Source of the DNA: Neoconidiobolus thromboides FSU 785
Taxonomy: Eukaryota > Entomophthoromycota > Entomophthoromycetes > Entomophthorales > Neoconidiobolaceae
Direction: 5' to 3'
NCBI GenBank assembly: GCA_025603075.1
Contig: MU626381.1
Location: forward strand, 1-62,102
Length of the DNA: 62,102 bases
Part shown: piece by piece, positions 1 through 11,803 of the stretch
How positions within the stretch are numbered: position 1 is the stretch's first letter
Layout: each line of letters opens with the position of its first letter
Translations under genes and position numbers: made by a program
Notes under the pieces: model-generated
What the model saw: the letters and a program-made list of their open reading frames with translations, nothing else
What the model was told of the DNA's origin: nothing
The model's database searches: none

Positions 1-95
1 TAACCCTAACCCTAACCCTAACCCTAACCCTAACCCTAACCCTAACCCTAACCCTAACCCTAACCCTAACCCTAACCCTAACCCTAACCCTAACC
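1..95. repeat. Telomere array (CCCTAA)n
   Basis: Uninterrupted CCCTAA hexamers run from base 1 to about base 95, reading toward the chromosome interior, so the telomere end lies to the left and the G-rich TTAGGG strand is the minus strand. TTAGGG is the common animal and fungal repeat. The array stops abruptly and unique sequence follows. Its true length cannot be judged because the window starts inside it. Confidence 0.98.
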
Positions 96-1271
96 TTTGT
101 GAAATATCGCTTTGTCAGTCCCATGGTTAACTATAGCATAATAATCCCTTAAACTGTTGTGTTCTCGAGTTCAGAGAAAATCAATCCCATGTTCTTATTT
201 TGATTTGCTATGAGAATTTCTATCTTCGTCTCAAAGGATATTCTCCTCCCGTTTTGATATTTATACTTTTCAGAGTATAAAAGAGTTTACAGAGTATAGT
301 AGTTCGAGGCTTTATAACTGAATCATTTCCTGATACCTCGAACATTTAATAAACCCACTAAGTTTTCTTAGTAGTATTTTATCCTATTACGTGGTATTCT
401 TCATAATTCAAGTCTATCTTAGTCACATAAAATAAGACTTTTCAATTTATAGTCTAGTCAATCAGATAATAGCTGTTTTTGACTCCAATCACCGAGTATC
501 AGATTTCACACAACAATAAAAAAATTAATAAAATTTTTAGAAAGTATAAAAAAAATGAGAAAATAATAATAATAAGATAATAATAAAATGACAAAAAAAG
601 TAAAAAAACAATAATAACAATAACAATAATAGAAAGTATTAAGAAATATTCATATTTATTAAACATAACTAAACTATACTATTACTAAATATCGGATAAA
701 TTGAAAAAAATCTAATATAATTTCAATTAGTTACAAGACCTATAAAAAATTAGCTTTAGCCTATTTTTTAGAAATAATTAAAAATTTAAAAGTTTTAACA
801 TTTACTAAGTAAATAAATAGTTTGTTAAATGATAAAAATAATTTCATTATAATGTAATTATAATATCAAAATTATTTATTTAATAACAAGTCTATAATAT
901 TAGCTATAGAGCAGTCAGTGATAAATACTTATCTATTTATATTTTATGTATTGCAACTTTAATTAATGCTAATACATAAGTTACCAATATTGTTTTTGCT
1001 AATATAACAATTTTTATCAAATTCAATAGAAATTCTGCTAACTTATAACATTATAATAAAGTTATTTAAAACTATGAAATATTCCTGGTTTTTAATATAA
1101 AAATTGTTCTAAATTCTAAGTAGTTTAAGTAATTAAAATTCTCAATTTTTTTAATCATTTTTTGCAAACTGAAAATTATTTTATTTTACTAATGGTTTTT
1201 AATATGTAAATCAAAGTTGAAAAATCGAATTAAAATGATCCCCCAATATCTGCTGAGTTTACTTGTTTTTG
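96..1271. other. Subtelomeric gene-free sequence
   Basis: About 1.2 kb between the telomere and the first dispersed repeat. Bases 96-500 are less A+T-biased than the rest and look like unique or subtelomeric repeat sequence. From about 510 onward the DNA is a run of A/T homopolymers and short AAT/ATA patches. I see no supported gene. Confidence 0.6.
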
Positions 1272-1372
1272 ATATGAGGGTGTTTTTTTTGATTTCACTA
1301 CTTTTTTTTAAGCGTTATTTGAGCAGAAAATTTACTAGTAAAACTCTTAAACATAAAAACACATCTCCATAT
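1272..1372 (+). mobile_element. MITE-like element, copy 1
   Basis: Member of a dispersed family of about 105 bp. The family has terminal inverted repeats close to ATATGGGGATGTTTTTTT, a conserved core AAGCGCTATTTGAGCGGAAA and an internal arm-loop-arm CGCT-ATTTG-AGCG. This copy has GCGTTATTTGAGC in the core, so it is slightly decayed. Its right end shares the bases ATAT with the left end of copy 2. No protein is encoded. Confidence 0.75.
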
Positions 1373-1475
1373 GGGAGTGTTTTTTTTGACTTCATTACTT
1401 TTTCCATTTTTTAAGCGCTATTTGAGTGGAAAAGCTATTAATGAAATTCTTAAACACAAAAATACATCCCCATAT
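1369..1475 (+). mobile_element. MITE-like element, copy 2
   Basis: Near-consensus copy with the intact core AAGCGCTATTTGAGTGG and both ends (ATATGGGAGTG at left, CATCCCCATAT at right). It directly abuts copy 1, overlapping by ATAT, as if one element inserted at the end of the other. An open frame across it is chance. Confidence 0.85.
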
Positions 1476-1632
1476 TCACTCTTTTTATTTCTTAAACAGC
1501 TTTTGATTTTAAGAAAATGTATTCTTAAAATTATAGTTGTCAAATTTCTCTATGTTTTTAAACACTTAAAGATAGATTAAATCCACTTTACTATCAATTC
1601 AGTTTGACTTGAGAATCTTTTTATAGTACAAA

Positions 1633-1738
1633 ATATGGGGGTGTTTTTTTTAGTTTCATCACTTTTTCTATCTCCTAAGCGCCATTTGAGTGGAAAAGTT
1701 ATTGCAAAATTCTTAAACACAAAAATACATCCCCATAT
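1633..1738 (+). mobile_element. MITE-like element, copy 3
   Basis: Same family and orientation as copies 1 and 2, with left end ATATGGGGGTG and right end CATCCCCATAT. The core reads AAGCGCCATTTGAGTGG. Confidence 0.82.
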
Positions 1739-1743
1739 TTTTA

Positions 1744-1848
1744 TTTAGGATTGTTTTTATGTATAAGCATTTTATTAACAATTTTTCTGCTCAAATAGCA
1801 CTTAGAAGATGGAAAAAGTCCCAAAGCTAAAAAAATACCACCAACCAT
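1744..1848 (-). mobile_element. MITE-like element, copy 4 (decayed)
   Basis: Inverted, degraded copy. The core CTCAAATAGCACTTAGAAGATGGAAAAAG is recognisable but both ends have drifted, so the boundaries are approximate. It lies a few bases from copy 3, in the opposite orientation. Confidence 0.6.
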
Positions 1849-2083
1849 TGCGAATTTTAAAAGTACCTAAGCAAAAAAATTGAAGTAGAGATTATTTTAT
1901 ATAATAATAAGGATAATATGCTTGATTATCTTAAAGCTTATATTAACCCTTATAATAATGTGTACTACATTAAAACTTAAAAAGAAGTAATGATTCATAA
2001 TTAATAAAGCTTATATTTATATAGTATTATAAGTATAACGTATATAAAAAAATAGAGCATTGTAATTCAAGTTATATTCTTTA

Positions 2084-3193
2084 TTACATAAACATGTATT
2101 TGTTACTTCCAAAGCTAGGATAGGTTTGATCAATAAAATAAATAAACTCAAGTAAATTATTTTGGTAATGTTGGTTGTTATGATTGTTACTATTTCTTTG
2201 TGTATGAATTTGTGAATATGGTAATTGCCCTAGTTTAAATTGATGTTGATATTTTGCTAAGCCAATATGCTTTAGAAATAATTTGATAGAATCCATGTTA
2301 AACGGAGTTGGGAACCAAATTTTAACTTGGTCTTTAAATAGTTGGATTTTCCATGAACCAAATTTGATTAATGTACTCATTAAAATCAAAACGCATTGGA
2401 TAGAACTTGAAGGAAATATTGTACTTAAACTTAATAAACTCTTTTGAGTTTCTTTATCTGCGCTTATATGACAAGTATTCGGAGAAGAGTTAAACATAAA
2501 CGTGTCTTTACCAAAATATGTTAGGAAATAATGAAAATGAATACTTTGGAGGGGATAGCTCAAATAATAATGTGACATTGATGGGTTTAACTCGGTCAAC
2601 TTAAACGATAATATATGCTCCCTTATTTTAAATAAATTGATAAAAGTACCCTTTAAGACTATATTTTTATCTTGAATAAAATCACTTTTTTTAACCAAAA
2701 GTGTCTTGTTTAGTCTTTTGACGCTTTTTAAATAAGACCCCAAGGCTCTGAAATTTTTTACATACGCTGATTTCTTTTTCTGTTGTAAATTCTCTTTGTT
2801 TATAACTACTTGCTTGTCTTTAGATTTGATATTTATCTGCTTTACAAAATAGGATGGTTCGCGTTTAAATTTCAATGAATAATTAATGGGTAAAAGGAGC
2901 TTCAAATGGAAAAGGTTCTTTTCAAATAACTTGTGCTGAGAAGGTTGTAATAGCTTTAATTGTGACATATAGTTTTCTCCCTCTCTTGTGTCTGTTTGTT
3001 GTGATGCATCCGTTACCAAAACTCTACCATAAAAGTGGTTATCGTTAACTGGTCTTAAATACTTTGAGCTAAATACTGCTCGTTTTATGGTCCTGAATAA
3101 ATGAATAATTTTTCCTGACATTGAAAAAGATAACAAAAGTAATTGCTTAGTTTTGAGTTTTAGGTGACTATTTTTGCATAAAAATTGCTTCAT
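2084..3193 (-). CDS. Hypothetical protein, 369 aa, intronless
   Basis: Single open frame of 369 codons from ATG at 3193 to a stop at 2084. I do not recognise the family. The protein is basic and Lys/Asn/Gln-rich. The central part is low in motifs. The C-terminal third (about residues 255-325) has a hydrophobic pattern with conserved-looking aromatic residues (GSWKIQLF, VKIWFPTPFNM, IKLFLKHIGL), suggesting a small folded domain. There is no convincing signal peptide: residues 16-25 are Leu/Ser-rich but follow a Lys-rich start. It is divergent from the helicase gene at 3368 with 174 bp between, so the two could share a promoter region. It is the first gene after the telomere and may be lineage-specific. 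Confidence 0.6.
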   Translation of the reverse strand: MKQFLCKNSHLKLKTKQLLLLSFSMSGKIIHLFRTIKRAVFSSKYLRPVNDNHFYGRVLVTDASQQTDTREGENYMSQLKLLQPSQHKLFEKNLFHLKLLLPINYSLKFKREPSYFVKQINIKSKDKQVVINKENLQQKKKSAYVKNFRALGSYLKSVKRLNKTLLVKKSDFIQDKNIVLKGTFINLFKIREHILSFKLTELNPSMSHYYLSYPLQSIHFHYFLTYFGKDTFMFNSSPNTCHISADKETQKSLLSLSTIFPSSSIQCVLILMSTLIKFGSWKIQLFKDQVKIWFPTPFNMDSIKLFLKHIGLAKYQHQFKLGQLPYSQIHTQRNSNNHNNQHYQNNLLEFIYFIDQTYPSFGSNKYMFM

Positions 3194-3367
3194 TCTCTAA
3201 ATTTAATTTTTATCATTTTTAAGGTATTTTATTTTATTTAATACTATTTAACAATAAATACAAATTTGATTTATTTCTACTTTTAATTTTTAAATAGCTT
3301 ATGAAATGTTTCATTTTTTCACTCACTAAATTATTAAAAAATAGACGACATAAAAGTTTAGATTGAG

Positions 3368-5814
3368 ATGGCATCTGAGCTATTAAAAAAGAGGCAGAGT
3401 TTGCCTGTTTATCCATATAAAGAAGAGTTTTGCTTAGCAATACAAAATGCTGATAGTTTGGTTGTTGTTGGGGAAACAGGTATATTCAATAGTATTTTAA
3501 GAAAAAAACAATTTAACCATCTACAGGCTCTGGAAAAACAACACAAATTCCACAATTTTTATTTGAAAAGATGAACGAACTCCAAAGTCAAGGCGATAAT
3601 ACAGCAAACTTTTCAATACAAAGCATATGTGTTACACAGCCAAGGTAAATTATTTATAAAAGAATGGTAAAAATAATATTTTTTATTAGACGTATTGCAG
3701 CCATTACAGTTGCTAAAAGAGTCTGCCTTGAAACAAATACAACTTTAGGAGATCAAATAGGATATACTATTCGATTTGAAGATAGATGTAGTAATAAAAC
3801 AAGATTACGCTATTTAACTGATGGGATACTTTTAAGAGAAGCAACCATGGATTTTCTTCTTCCCAAATATGATTGCATAATAATAGATGAAGCTCATGAA
3901 AGGTCGCTCGATACAGACATAATTATTGGATTAATTAAAAAAGCTCAAAAAGCAAGGAAAGAACTGGCACTAAGTGATCCATCAATAAAGCCTTTAAAGG
4001 TTATAATAATGTCAGCTACTTTAAACGTGAGTTTTATACGTTTATTTTAACATTTATTTATTATTTTTAAGGTTGAAAGATTTTCGGATTTCTTTGATGG
4101 TTGCCCAATCTTTACTATACCTGGACGTAGCTATGATATAATGATTAACCACCACAACAATTTAAGTATCGAGAAGTTAAAATCAAGCTATGTGGAACGT
4201 TCTGTTGAAACTGCACTTCAGATTCATTTTGATTCACCACCTGGAGATATTTTAATATTTTTAACAGGGCAACAAGAAATACATAAGGCAATGAAGCAAT
4301 TTTCAGAAACTCATCAGGAAATTTTAAAAGAGAAAAGTGAGAAAATTACAAATAAAGAGCTAGAACCCTACTTGGTTCCTATTTATGCTTCATTAGAGCA
4401 AATAGATCAAAAGGCAGCGTTTGAGCCAAGTCCAATCAATACAAGAAAAATAGTTTTTGCTACGAATATTGCTCAAACTTCTATTACAATACCCGGTATA
4501 GTTTATGTGATAGATTCTGGTTTTGTGAAACAAAAAACTTTTGAGCCCAAAACTGGTATGGATGCATTACTTGTGGTACCTATCTCTAAGGCGGCTGCAA
4601 TCCAGCGAGCAGGAAGAGCAGGAAGAACGCAAAATGGGGTTGTATATAGACTTTATTCAAGAGCTGCATTTCAAAACCTTATAGATGAAACTGTCCCAGA
4701 AATACAACGTAGTTCATTACTTAGTACTGTTTTGGCAATGAAATCAATGGGTATTGATGATATTCAAAATTTTGAATTCTTAGATTCACCAGGATTAAAT
4801 CACATAAACTCATCACTAAAGAAACTTACATTCCTTGGTGCCCTTGATCTAGATGGGATTATCACTGAGCTTGGATCTAAAATGGCTAGACTTCCTCTAT
4901 CACCTTACTTATCATGTGCATTAATAGATTCTTGCTTATCTGATATCCCTTGCTCTTATCAGATGCTTGTTATAGCATCAATGCTATCAACTGAGGATGT
5001 TATAGTCAAAGCTAAAACTGAAGAAGGACAAAAAGTCCAAAAAGATATCTTCTATCAGTTATTTTTTGATCAATCAGGAGATCATCTTACTTTATATAAT
5101 ATCTTTGTTTTAGCTGCGAGAAATAGGTTTGAAAAAGAGTGGTGTTATAATCATTATTTAAACCATCGTCTTTTACTCCATGCCTCTTCCATTATGGAGC
5201 AATTAAAACAAGTTTTAATTGATTTGAAATTTGAAATAGTTTCATTAAGTAAGTATGATATAAGGTCAAACATACTTCCGAGTAAACAATTCGATGCAAG
5301 TATAGTACTTAAAAGTTTATGTCGTGGTTATTTTTTAAATGTTGCAAAAAAGCATCCTCAAGGCAAAGCATTTTATCATTATGGTGCTACTTCAAATTCA
5401 AAATCATCTCATTTAGAAGTTATTCCCTCTTCTCGTATGCTAGCATTACATCTTCATCCCACTTCAAGTTTAAATAGCTTCAATACCAATACAAAATTAT
5501 CACGATTATCACATATTGATTGGGTTATATATTCCCAAATTATTTACACATCACAATGTTTATTAAGACATGTGTCTAATATAGACCCCAAATGGTTTTT
5601 ACCCTACCTTGAACAAGCTAAAGCCATGAATATGGCTACATCACAACCAAATTCGTTGCCAATAACCCCTAAATTAGAACACAATCAATTATCTCAATTA
5701 AAATCACCCTCTGGCTCATCCCCTTATAATTCAGATAGAAGTCCAGCACGAGTTGCTGAAGTCGAAGGCGCATTAAGTAGATATTTAGCTCGTAAAAAAT
5801 TGAAGAAAAAATAA
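3368..5814 (+). CDS. DEAH-box RNA helicase, DHX33-like
   Basis: Spliced product of 769 aa from four exons, with introns at 3480-3526, 3645-3689 and 4027-4071 (45-47 nt, GT-AG). Removing them restores every helicase motif: GETGSGKT (about residues 35-42, ATP binding, split by intron 1), TQPRR (split by intron 2), IIIDEAH (DEAH about 143-146), MSATL, FLTGQQEI and QRAGRAGR (about 367-374). These are followed by the helicase-associated winged-helix/ratchet and OB-fold regions typical of DEAH helicases. The stretch with KAQKARKEL before the SAT motif resembles DHX33, a nucleolar and cytoplasmic RNA helicase linked to rRNA synthesis and translation. The last 60 residues are Ser/Pro-rich and then basic. 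The family is certain; the exact orthology to DHX33 rather than another short DEAH helicase is inferred. Confidence 0.9.
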
Positions 5815-6305
5815 ATCAAATTCATTAGCAATATAAGTAGTTATATACGTATGGTTATTGTGGCTCAGCTTTAGCATTTAAGTCATTAAACATAAACTGA
5901 TAAAATAATGCAATATTCAAAATAAATAAAAACTATTATTATGAATCAAATTTCATTATCAAATAAAAGTATTACTTAATAACCATTGAATTAAACTTTA
6001 ATAAAAATAGTTAAGTTATTCTTATATTTTTATAAAGCTGTGACAAACAATCTACCAATGAATTTATATTGTTTCTACTTACTTTGATACCCTAGTCCCA
6101 ATACAATTTATAATATAAATATTAAAAAGTGTTTTCAATAATTTATTACAATATTTAAATTTAAAGCAGAAACAAATTTAGTTTAATAAAATCAAAACTC
6201 AGGAGCAAATAAAAAAATATATAATTTTACCTAACACAAAATGATAAAATTAGGTAGGTACAAATAAAACTACAGAATGAAACAGGACCAAGCGAAGGCT
6301 CCATT
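5815..6305. other. Intergenic, nothing recognised
   Basis: About 490 bp of A+T-rich spacer between the helicase stop and the convergent RING-ligase stop. No open frame or structured repeat stands out. It must hold both 3' ends. Confidence 0.6.
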
Positions 6306-7920
6306 TCAATAATTCAAAGTATTAATAACATTAAAATCACGATCCCAGCCGAATCCTAAACCCGGAGATGAAGAGTTCTGATGAGAAAGTAAACTTGTGT
6401 TATTCTCTGATCCATTATGATTAATTGAGGAAATACGACGAGCGTTTGAAGATCGAATTAAAGCTTCCTCATCATCAGCTGATTTATCTAAATCCTTACG
6501 ACATGTTGGGCAATTTTGATGACTTTCAAGCCAAAGTCGAAGGCAACGACTAATTAAAAAATAAATGGTTCTACATCAAATTATTCATTGAACTTACCCA
6601 TGGAAAATATGAGAACAAGGAAGTTTTTGGGCAGAAATCATGGGCTCAAGGCATATTGGACAATTATCCCCAAGGTCTTCAAGCTCATTTTTTGTTGCAG
6701 ATGGGAATCTAAAATTTTACTTAAAACAGACATAAACAAAGTAAAACACGTACCTAGATTCCATGTAATTAAGTGCAGAACGATAACTTTTGTAAATATT
6801 GTATTTACGATGTAAACTTTTGAAAACAGATCGAATATTAAGGAACAATACAGCATCAATTAAAGTAAATGTGATTCCTTGAAGAAGCTTAAAGATATTA
6901 AAAAATAGTATTAGAAGTTAAAATATAAATGCTTACAACTATTTGTATATAATGGATTAATGTTACTACTAATATTGCTGCATCCGTATAAAACTCTGTT
7001 TTTCTTAAATATACATCTTTTTCTTCCCATATGTCTGACGATGAAATGTCTTTTATATGAATCAAATATTTTATAAGTGTTTGTAAAGTGTCTAATAATA
7101 ATGTAAAGCATTCAAAAATGAGTAAAAATAACATGGAACCAAATGAATTTAAACAAACAGTAAACCAAAGAATATCACAAATAATAATTAAAGATAGGAA
7201 TGAAAGAACTCTAAATTGACTTCTATTAGAAGAGGAAGAGATCTCCATTAGATATTCACAACGGTCACGGCAAAGCATAGAAAATACTCGAAGAAACCCA
7301 ATAACTGCGAACCATGAAACCCAAAGTATCATTTCATCATTATTGGTTTCCACTATAGCCCCAAGGAAGACAACTTTAAATAAAAGAAAGTTTAATACGC
7401 GATCATACATATGTTGGTTTTCTATATCCCTTAGTTCATCAAAGAATATTTTGATTAATATTGTTCCGAGTATGTAAAGAAATAAAAAACCAGAATTCAT
7501 AAATATTAAAGCAGCCACTTTTTGTTGATTTAAAAAAAGAGCTTCATTGGGGAATTTGGAAATATAATTTAATAATTGATTCAAGTCAAAAAAATCAAAA
7601 ACTCTTAAAGATCCATTAGTCTGATGTTGTATATTCCTTATAAAATCATCAGAGCTTCCTTCATCCTTTTTATGGTTTAACTTGATGTTGAATAATCCTT
7701 TTAAGAATAGAAAGTTATTTAATTTCTTTTCTAATACATTTTGTTTATCAGTAGTTGGATTATAATTAAGTGGAAATTCATTTGAAGTTAGTTCAAAGTT
7801 TGTATTTCCATTTACATTTACTACATCACGCACCAAATCTTTACTTAAATATATAATTGTCATAAAAGATATAAGTCCAGATAAAAACAAGTATCTCGCA
7901 ACTCCATTTAATATCATCAT
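6306..7920 (-). CDS. ER-membrane RING-H2 E3 ubiquitin ligase, gp78/Hrd1 family
   Basis: Spliced product of 490 aa, with introns at 6888-6936, 6709-6753 and 6550-6597. The N-terminal 370 residues hold several hydrophobic segments (near residues 5-25, 140-160, 185-205, 235-255, 260-280 and 310-330), as in the multi-pass anchors of gp78/AMFR and Hrd1. A complete RING-H2 follows with ligands C389, C392, C404, H406, H409, C412, C423 and C426. The segment KLPCSHIFHGRCLRLWLE is very close to the gp78/Hrd1 RING. The last 64 residues are Ser/Asn-rich, and I see no CUE domain, so it is not a full gp78. The expected role is ubiquitination of misfolded proteins in ER-associated degradation. The last intron splits the Gly codon after the ligand H409. 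Confidence 0.88.
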
Positions 7921-9153
7921 TTAATTTTAAAATTTTTAAAAAAACTGAAGTTATTCTGTTTAAATAGTCACATAAATGGATCATAAACTATTTAAAACTA
8001 GAATTTAAGCAAATAGCATTCTTGGCATTTTGATTGGCTAAACTATAGCCTCTTAACCCCATTTTCCTATTTCATTTTTTTGTTTTATTTAAAGATATTA
8101 ACGTTACTATTGGGCTTATCTTTGTTTAAAATAGCCTATACAATTACAGATATTTAAAATATATCAGTTTAGCCTAATAATTGTTACATTATCATAATAC
8201 CTAAAACGATCTCAAAAGTACTTTTAATTAGTTTAAATTATGTTATATTATATTATATTTTAATTTTAATTTTGATTTTAATTTAAAGCTAATATTAAAA
8301 AATATAATATTATAAATTAAACAATAAACATACATTTAAAGTTTACTATTGAAATAGCTAGATAATATTATCAAATTTAAAATCAATTTCAAAGTAGTAA
8401 GCTTAGTTTGAATAAGATCCTACATTAAAAGCATCAAAATGTGTTCTTGAAGCAACTTTTTGAACACTACCATTTTTATTTTGAGATTATTAAACAAACA
8501 TATAGTTTAAATATAGCTTCTATATTAACTATTATTTCTAAGCTATGATTTACATTAGGGTAAACTACTCATTTTAAATTTGATAAAGGTTCCTCTTTAT
8601 TAGTTTTATTTGAACACTATGCAGCATCCCTATTTTATTAAATAAAGCTTTATTTTTAATCTTCGTATCCTTTAATCACTATCTTTTGCTTTATAGAATA
8701 TATTATATAAATTTTACTTTTAGAAACAGTAACTACATTTACTTTGTGTGATTTTATAATGTGTATTTTAAGGAGTAGTAATTATATTATCTATATTCTT
8801 AATACTAGTTTGATGTTATTATAGCTTATTATTTTAACAAAATCAATTGAATTGGAATCCAATATGAAATTGATCAAATAGAAAGTAAATTTCCTTTATG
8901 AAAACGTGACTGTTGAGGATATTTGAAATATTTAGTGGAAATTTGCTTAGTGTAAAACGTCCCAATCAAAGTTATAGCTTAGAGAAATGTGGAATAATTA
9001 AATTTAATTGGAAATTAAAAAATTAAATGGCACTTCATTGGCTATAAGCTTATGTTTGGGTTTACTAGCATATTATTTAGCTTGGGAAAGTTAGTGACTT
9101 CTTAGTTTCATTCTTTATATTTTACCGCTTTATTATCTATATTATTTTTTACA
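7921..9153. other. Intergenic, nothing recognised
   Basis: About 1.2 kb of A+T-rich spacer separating the divergent RING-ligase and ATG8 genes. It must contain both promoters, but I see no motif I can defend and no open frame longer than a few dozen codons. Confidence 0.5.
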
Positions 9154-9662
<509 letters not shown>

Positions 9663-10510
9663 CAAACCAAACAATTACTGTAAATTAGCTATTTTAAACA
9701 ATAAATTTGAATTTATGATTTTTTTATTACTACACGCTTTGTTTAAATATTACAGACCATAGATTATTTTGAATTGGTGATCTTAAATCTAATAAAAATA
9801 AAATGAAACTACTTTTAAAGAAGTCACTACATTGATGGTACAAAATTAAATGTTTCAAATAAATTTACAATCAAATTTTAAATATACAATTATATAAGTG
9901 AATGGTGCTTTCAACCATGAACCTATATTTTGAATTTAGTATATAGCTAGCTATAATGACTTAGTTTATACAAAAACCAAAATCATAATATTCTTTAATA
10001 TTAGAGTAATTTTTAATATTATTAGTAGAAGTATATTTATATTTAGATAAAAAAGTGTACTATTTTTTAGACTAAATATAGAAAATTTCAGGAATTATTT
10101 TATATTTATTTAATATTGTTATTCTATAAAACATTCTTACATTTTGATTATAACTATTATTCATTTTTTAACTGATTTTAAGAATTCAAGCTTGATTTAT
10201 TTTAAATGTAATAAATGTTTGAAATATCTGTATTCAAATGTTACGATTCATTATAATTAAATCTTGGCACAACTAAATAAATATTAAAAGGCATATATAT
10301 AATGATTAATTATATTGAATTCGTTAATCAATAACTTAAAATATACTTTTGATTTATACATGATTGCTAAAAATAAAAAGGTGGTGGATATTTACTCCAC
10401 CTAACTACATATTGAATTATGTTGGGGAGAAAAAGCTTAATTTGAAGTTTGTATGATACGTATATATAAAAAACACAAAAACAAAAAATTGGGGAATTAA
10501 AAAATTAAAA
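9663..10510. other. Intergenic, includes LPMO promoter
   Basis: About 850 bp without a gene. A TATA-like run (GTATATATAAAAAAC) lies near 10460-10475, about 40-50 bp before the LPMO start codon, and is the only promoter-like signal I can point to. Confidence 0.45.
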
Positions 10511-11458
10511 ATGTCATATCTATTATTAATACTCTACTATTTCATAAATCAATTACATTGTCATATCCAAATGAAATACCCTCCGCCTCGACGCTCAACT
10601 TTTAATAAAGTATATCCTGGTGAACCAGATTACGATATGAGCTCACCTATTAACCTATCACAATTTCCATGTAAAGGGTATGCTCCAGGACCAATAGTAG
10701 CAAGTTATACCGCTGGTGGTACTATCCCGGTAGAATTGTATGGTACTGCTACACACAATGGCGGCCATTGCCAATTTTCATTATCATATGATAACGGAGC
10801 TACTTTTGTTGTGATATCAACAATAATGAATGATTGTTTAACAAACAATAATATGAACTATAATATAAAAATACCTGAACAAGTACCACAAGCAGATAAG
10901 CTAATATTTTCATGGACATGGGTGAATAGATCTGGTAATAGGGAGTATTACATGAATTGTGCAGACATACAAATTAAAAATAGTTTGAAGGAATGTAGCT
11001 ATACTAATAAAAAAATGCTAGTAGCAAATTTACAAGGTTATCCAACAATCCCTGAATTCCCTAATGCAAGCTCATACTGTGGTGCTGATTTGTATGACAA
11101 ATGTGAAAATGTGACTGTAAATTCAAATAATATACAATCAAGTTATGTTCAACCTAATAATAACACAGAGAATTATAACAACTACAATTTATTAAGTTAT
11201 AACAAAAGCAATAAAAATAAAAATATAGCAAGCCATAGTAGCAGCAACCCAGGGAACTTTAATAACAGCATATCAAATACAAACCGTAATAGCTATTCTG
11301 ACCAGTTGCTATTGATCAAAAAGAAATTTGATATTCAAGTACAACAATTAAATGAGCAATATAATCAGGGTAAAATAGACCAAATAAATTTTAGTAATAA
11401 ATTAAATGACATGCAAAAAAAGTTTGATACGGATTGCTTATCATTAAAAAATATTTAA
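10511..11458 (+). CDS. Secreted AA11-like LPMO with SHOCT-like tail
   Basis: Intronless, 315 aa. Residues 1-17 form a hydrophobic signal peptide, and cleavage after Cys17 leaves His18 as the mature N-terminus, as required for the copper histidine brace. The second brace His is H82 in THNGGHCQFSLSYD, and the segment GNREYYMNCADI supplies the axial Tyr. This layout is that of AA11-type chitin-active lytic polysaccharide monooxygenases, which cleave chitin oxidatively outside the cell. The catalytic domain ends near residue 200. An Asn/Ser-rich linker follows (about 200-265) and then a charged helical segment (about 268-312) with LNEQYNQGKIDQINFSNKL, which resembles the SHOCT oligomerisation motif. 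No carbohydrate-binding module is seen. The paralog is at 17985. Family assignment is confident; the tail assignment is tentative. Confidence 0.85.
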   Translation: MSYLLLILYYFINQLHCHIQMKYPPPRRSTFNKVYPGEPDYDMSSPINLSQFPCKGYAPGPIVASYTAGGTIPVELYGTATHNGGHCQFSLSYDNGATFVVISTIMNDCLTNNNMNYNIKIPEQVPQADKLIFSWTWVNRSGNREYYMNCADIQIKNSLKECSYTNKKMLVANLQGYPTIPEFPNASSYCGADLYDKCENVTVNSNNIQSSYVQPNNNTENYNNYNLLSYNKSNKNKNIASHSSSNPGNFNNSISNTNRNSYSDQLLLIKKKFDIQVQQLNEQYNQGKIDQINFSNKLNDMQKKFDTDCLSLKNI

Positions 11459-11803
11459 ATAAATAATTATTTATAGCTTTTCAAATTTCGTTTTTTTTTA
11501 CTGTCAATTCCATTTTGATTTCTATTACCGATTTTATATTTATTTGTTGCTACTTCATTATTTATCAAATTTTAAAAATAGAGGAAAGTTTTATATCATT
11601 CAAGTACTAATAAAATTTAACAGTTTCTAAAAAATACTATTGTATAGTACAGATACTCTTAGTAGTGGCTGCTATTATGTTATTATTACACTACTATTTA
11701 ATGTTTTGAAAAGGGATTTATTGAAGAATAAAAAATTCTATTTTTTACGTCATCACTTTAGCTATAAATCGCTACTTTAAATTATAGTGTTTTTTTTAAA
11801 TCT
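11459..11803. other. Intergenic, nothing recognised
   Basis: About 345 bp of A+T-rich spacer between two genes on the plus strand. It must hold the 3' end of the LPMO gene and the promoter of the next gene; no clear motif is visible. Confidence 0.5.

Noticed and set aside
1217-1580. Two short plus-strand open frames
   Set aside because: Both run through MITE-like copies 1 and 2; the residues shared between them reflect the repeat, not a protein family.
6588-6859. Short frames on both strands across the RING-ligase 3' half
   Set aside because: They ignore introns; the spliced minus-strand model explains the region with a complete RING-H2.
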